This document shows positions 63,701 through 64,000 of a DNA stretch of 64,000 nucleotides, piece after piece (positions within the stretch are counted from its first letter, which is position 1; each line of letters starts with the position of its first letter). The position numbers were made by a program, and so were the translations under genes. The notes beneath the pieces are model-generated. The model was not told the DNA's origin. It saw nothing but the letters and a program-made list of their open reading frames with translations, and searched no databases. This stretch comes from Metridium senile (lineage: Eukaryota > Cnidaria > Anthozoa > Actiniaria > Metridiidae). Location: positions 13,973,207 to 14,037,206 of the forward strand of contig OX459098.1 in the NCBI GenBank assembly GCA_949775045.1. Reading direction: 5' to 3'.

Positions 63701-64000
63701 CCGGGCATATCGGCTATTAAATGAGTTCCGGTTTTCTAGTCAATTCCATTATTACAATACCAGAAGCAAAGATCTGCAGCTTCGCTTACCGTTAGCAAGA
63801 ACTGCTAAGTACCAATCTTCGCAAAATTTTGAATCTTCGTTTCGCTACAACGGGGCAAAAACATGGAACTCCCTACCTGTCAATATCCGTAATATCTCAG
63901 CTTTGATGCCTTTTAAACAGGCACTTACTGTGTCCTCTTTTCGTAACTAAACACAGTTCTTATATTTTCATTAGTATATATTAATTTATCTATATACATT
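60764..64000 (+). repeat. Terminal run of three units sharing CAGTGAGGAG
   Basis: The spacers at 61122, 62229 and 63336 read CCCAGTGAGGAGTAG where all others read CCCAGTGGGGAGTAG, and these units also carry GTTTAAAATG(C/T)ACGG. They form a local block at the right window edge, showing that variants spread to neighbours first. The array continues beyond 64000. Confidence 0.8.

Larger units (their letters stand above)
15791..64000 (+). repeat. LINE-derived satellite array, 44 head-to-tail units, period 1107 bp
   Basis: Units counted from TAGGGTCAACTCGCGC repeat without interruption to the end of the window. One degenerate unit is followed by 43 near-identical ones, the last truncated. Spacing is 1099-1100 in the first three intervals, then mostly 1107, with 1106, 1108, 1110, 1111 and 1112 caused by A-run and (TA)n length changes. 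A 93-codon LINE-derived ORF marks each unit. It starts at 17161, 18261, 19360, 20459, 21566, 22677, 23784, 24892, 25999, 27106, 28213, 29320, 30427, 31534, 32640, 33747, 34854, 35961, 37068, 38175, 39282, 40388, 41495, 42602, 43713, 44820, 45932, 47044, 48155, 49262, 50372, 51480, 52588, 53695, 54802, 55914, 57022, 58130, 59237, 60348, 61455, 62562 and 63669. Each unit starts 328 bp upstream of that ORF. Confidence 0.98.

Noticed and set aside
16976..63708. 74-codon minus-strand ORF repeated in most units
   Set aside because: Antisense shadow of the LINE fragment; lost in units with one extra or missing A in the oligo-A run.
17161..63950. 93-codon ORF open in all 43 regular units, as a tandem gene family
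   Set aside because: It is the C-terminal tail of a LINE reverse transcriptase without start context or catalytic part. Units are too similar overall, spacer included, for conserved openness to show selection.
15791..64000. CRISPR array or rDNA/histone/5S-type gene cluster
   Set aside because: The unit is 1.1 kb with no short repeat-spacer pattern and no rRNA, histone or 5S similarity.

Overview
The window looks like an AT-rich metazoan (invertebrate) nuclear repeat region. I favour a cnidarian-like genome, without proof. The reasons are: CR1/L2-type non-LTR reverse transcriptase remnants, a decayed SGNH hydrolase of the kind carried by retroelements, many foldback and MITE-type DNA elements, GTAAG-type splice donors, and no prokaryotic gene organisation. 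I find no intact, convincing host protein-coding gene.

Left part (1-15,790) is a patchwork of mobile-element debris. It holds: an exon-like segment with a splice donor (30-417, minus strand); a palindromic minisatellite (995-1330) next to a 181-bp foldback (1343-1523); further foldbacks at 2304-2446, 2972-3043 and 3390-3537; a 1.47-kb TIR element with subterminal arrays of a CCTAGGAA-type palindrome (4134-5601), whose interior carries an inverted, diverged copy of the 30-417 segment; a broken CR1/L2-like reverse transcriptase (about 5958-7175); a 1648-bp long-TIR element with a duplicated target site and two smaller foldbacks inside (9372-11019); a short element built from a CACGGATCACG-like motif (11505-11920); a 473-bp tandem repeat whose third copy was interrupted by a 178-bp MITE with a TA target duplication (11919-13215); and an SGNH hydrolase pseudogene followed by three 66-69-bp repeats (14821-15728).

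Right part (15,791-64,000, about 75% of the window, running off the end) is one head-to-tail satellite array of 44 units. The period is 1107 bp in most units (range 1099-1112). About 700 bp of each unit is the 5'-truncated 3' end of a CR1/L2-like LINE: the reverse transcriptase C-terminus, its 3' UTR and an AAATA-type tail. The other roughly 400 bp is non-LINE sequence with a GC-rich block and a TATAAA box. The first unit is a degenerate relic, the next three form a shorter subfamily, and internal blocks show higher-order duplication and patchy sharing of rare variants. This pattern fits recent amplification by unequal exchange and gene conversion. The small ORFs repeated in every unit are LINE relics or shadows, not separate genes.
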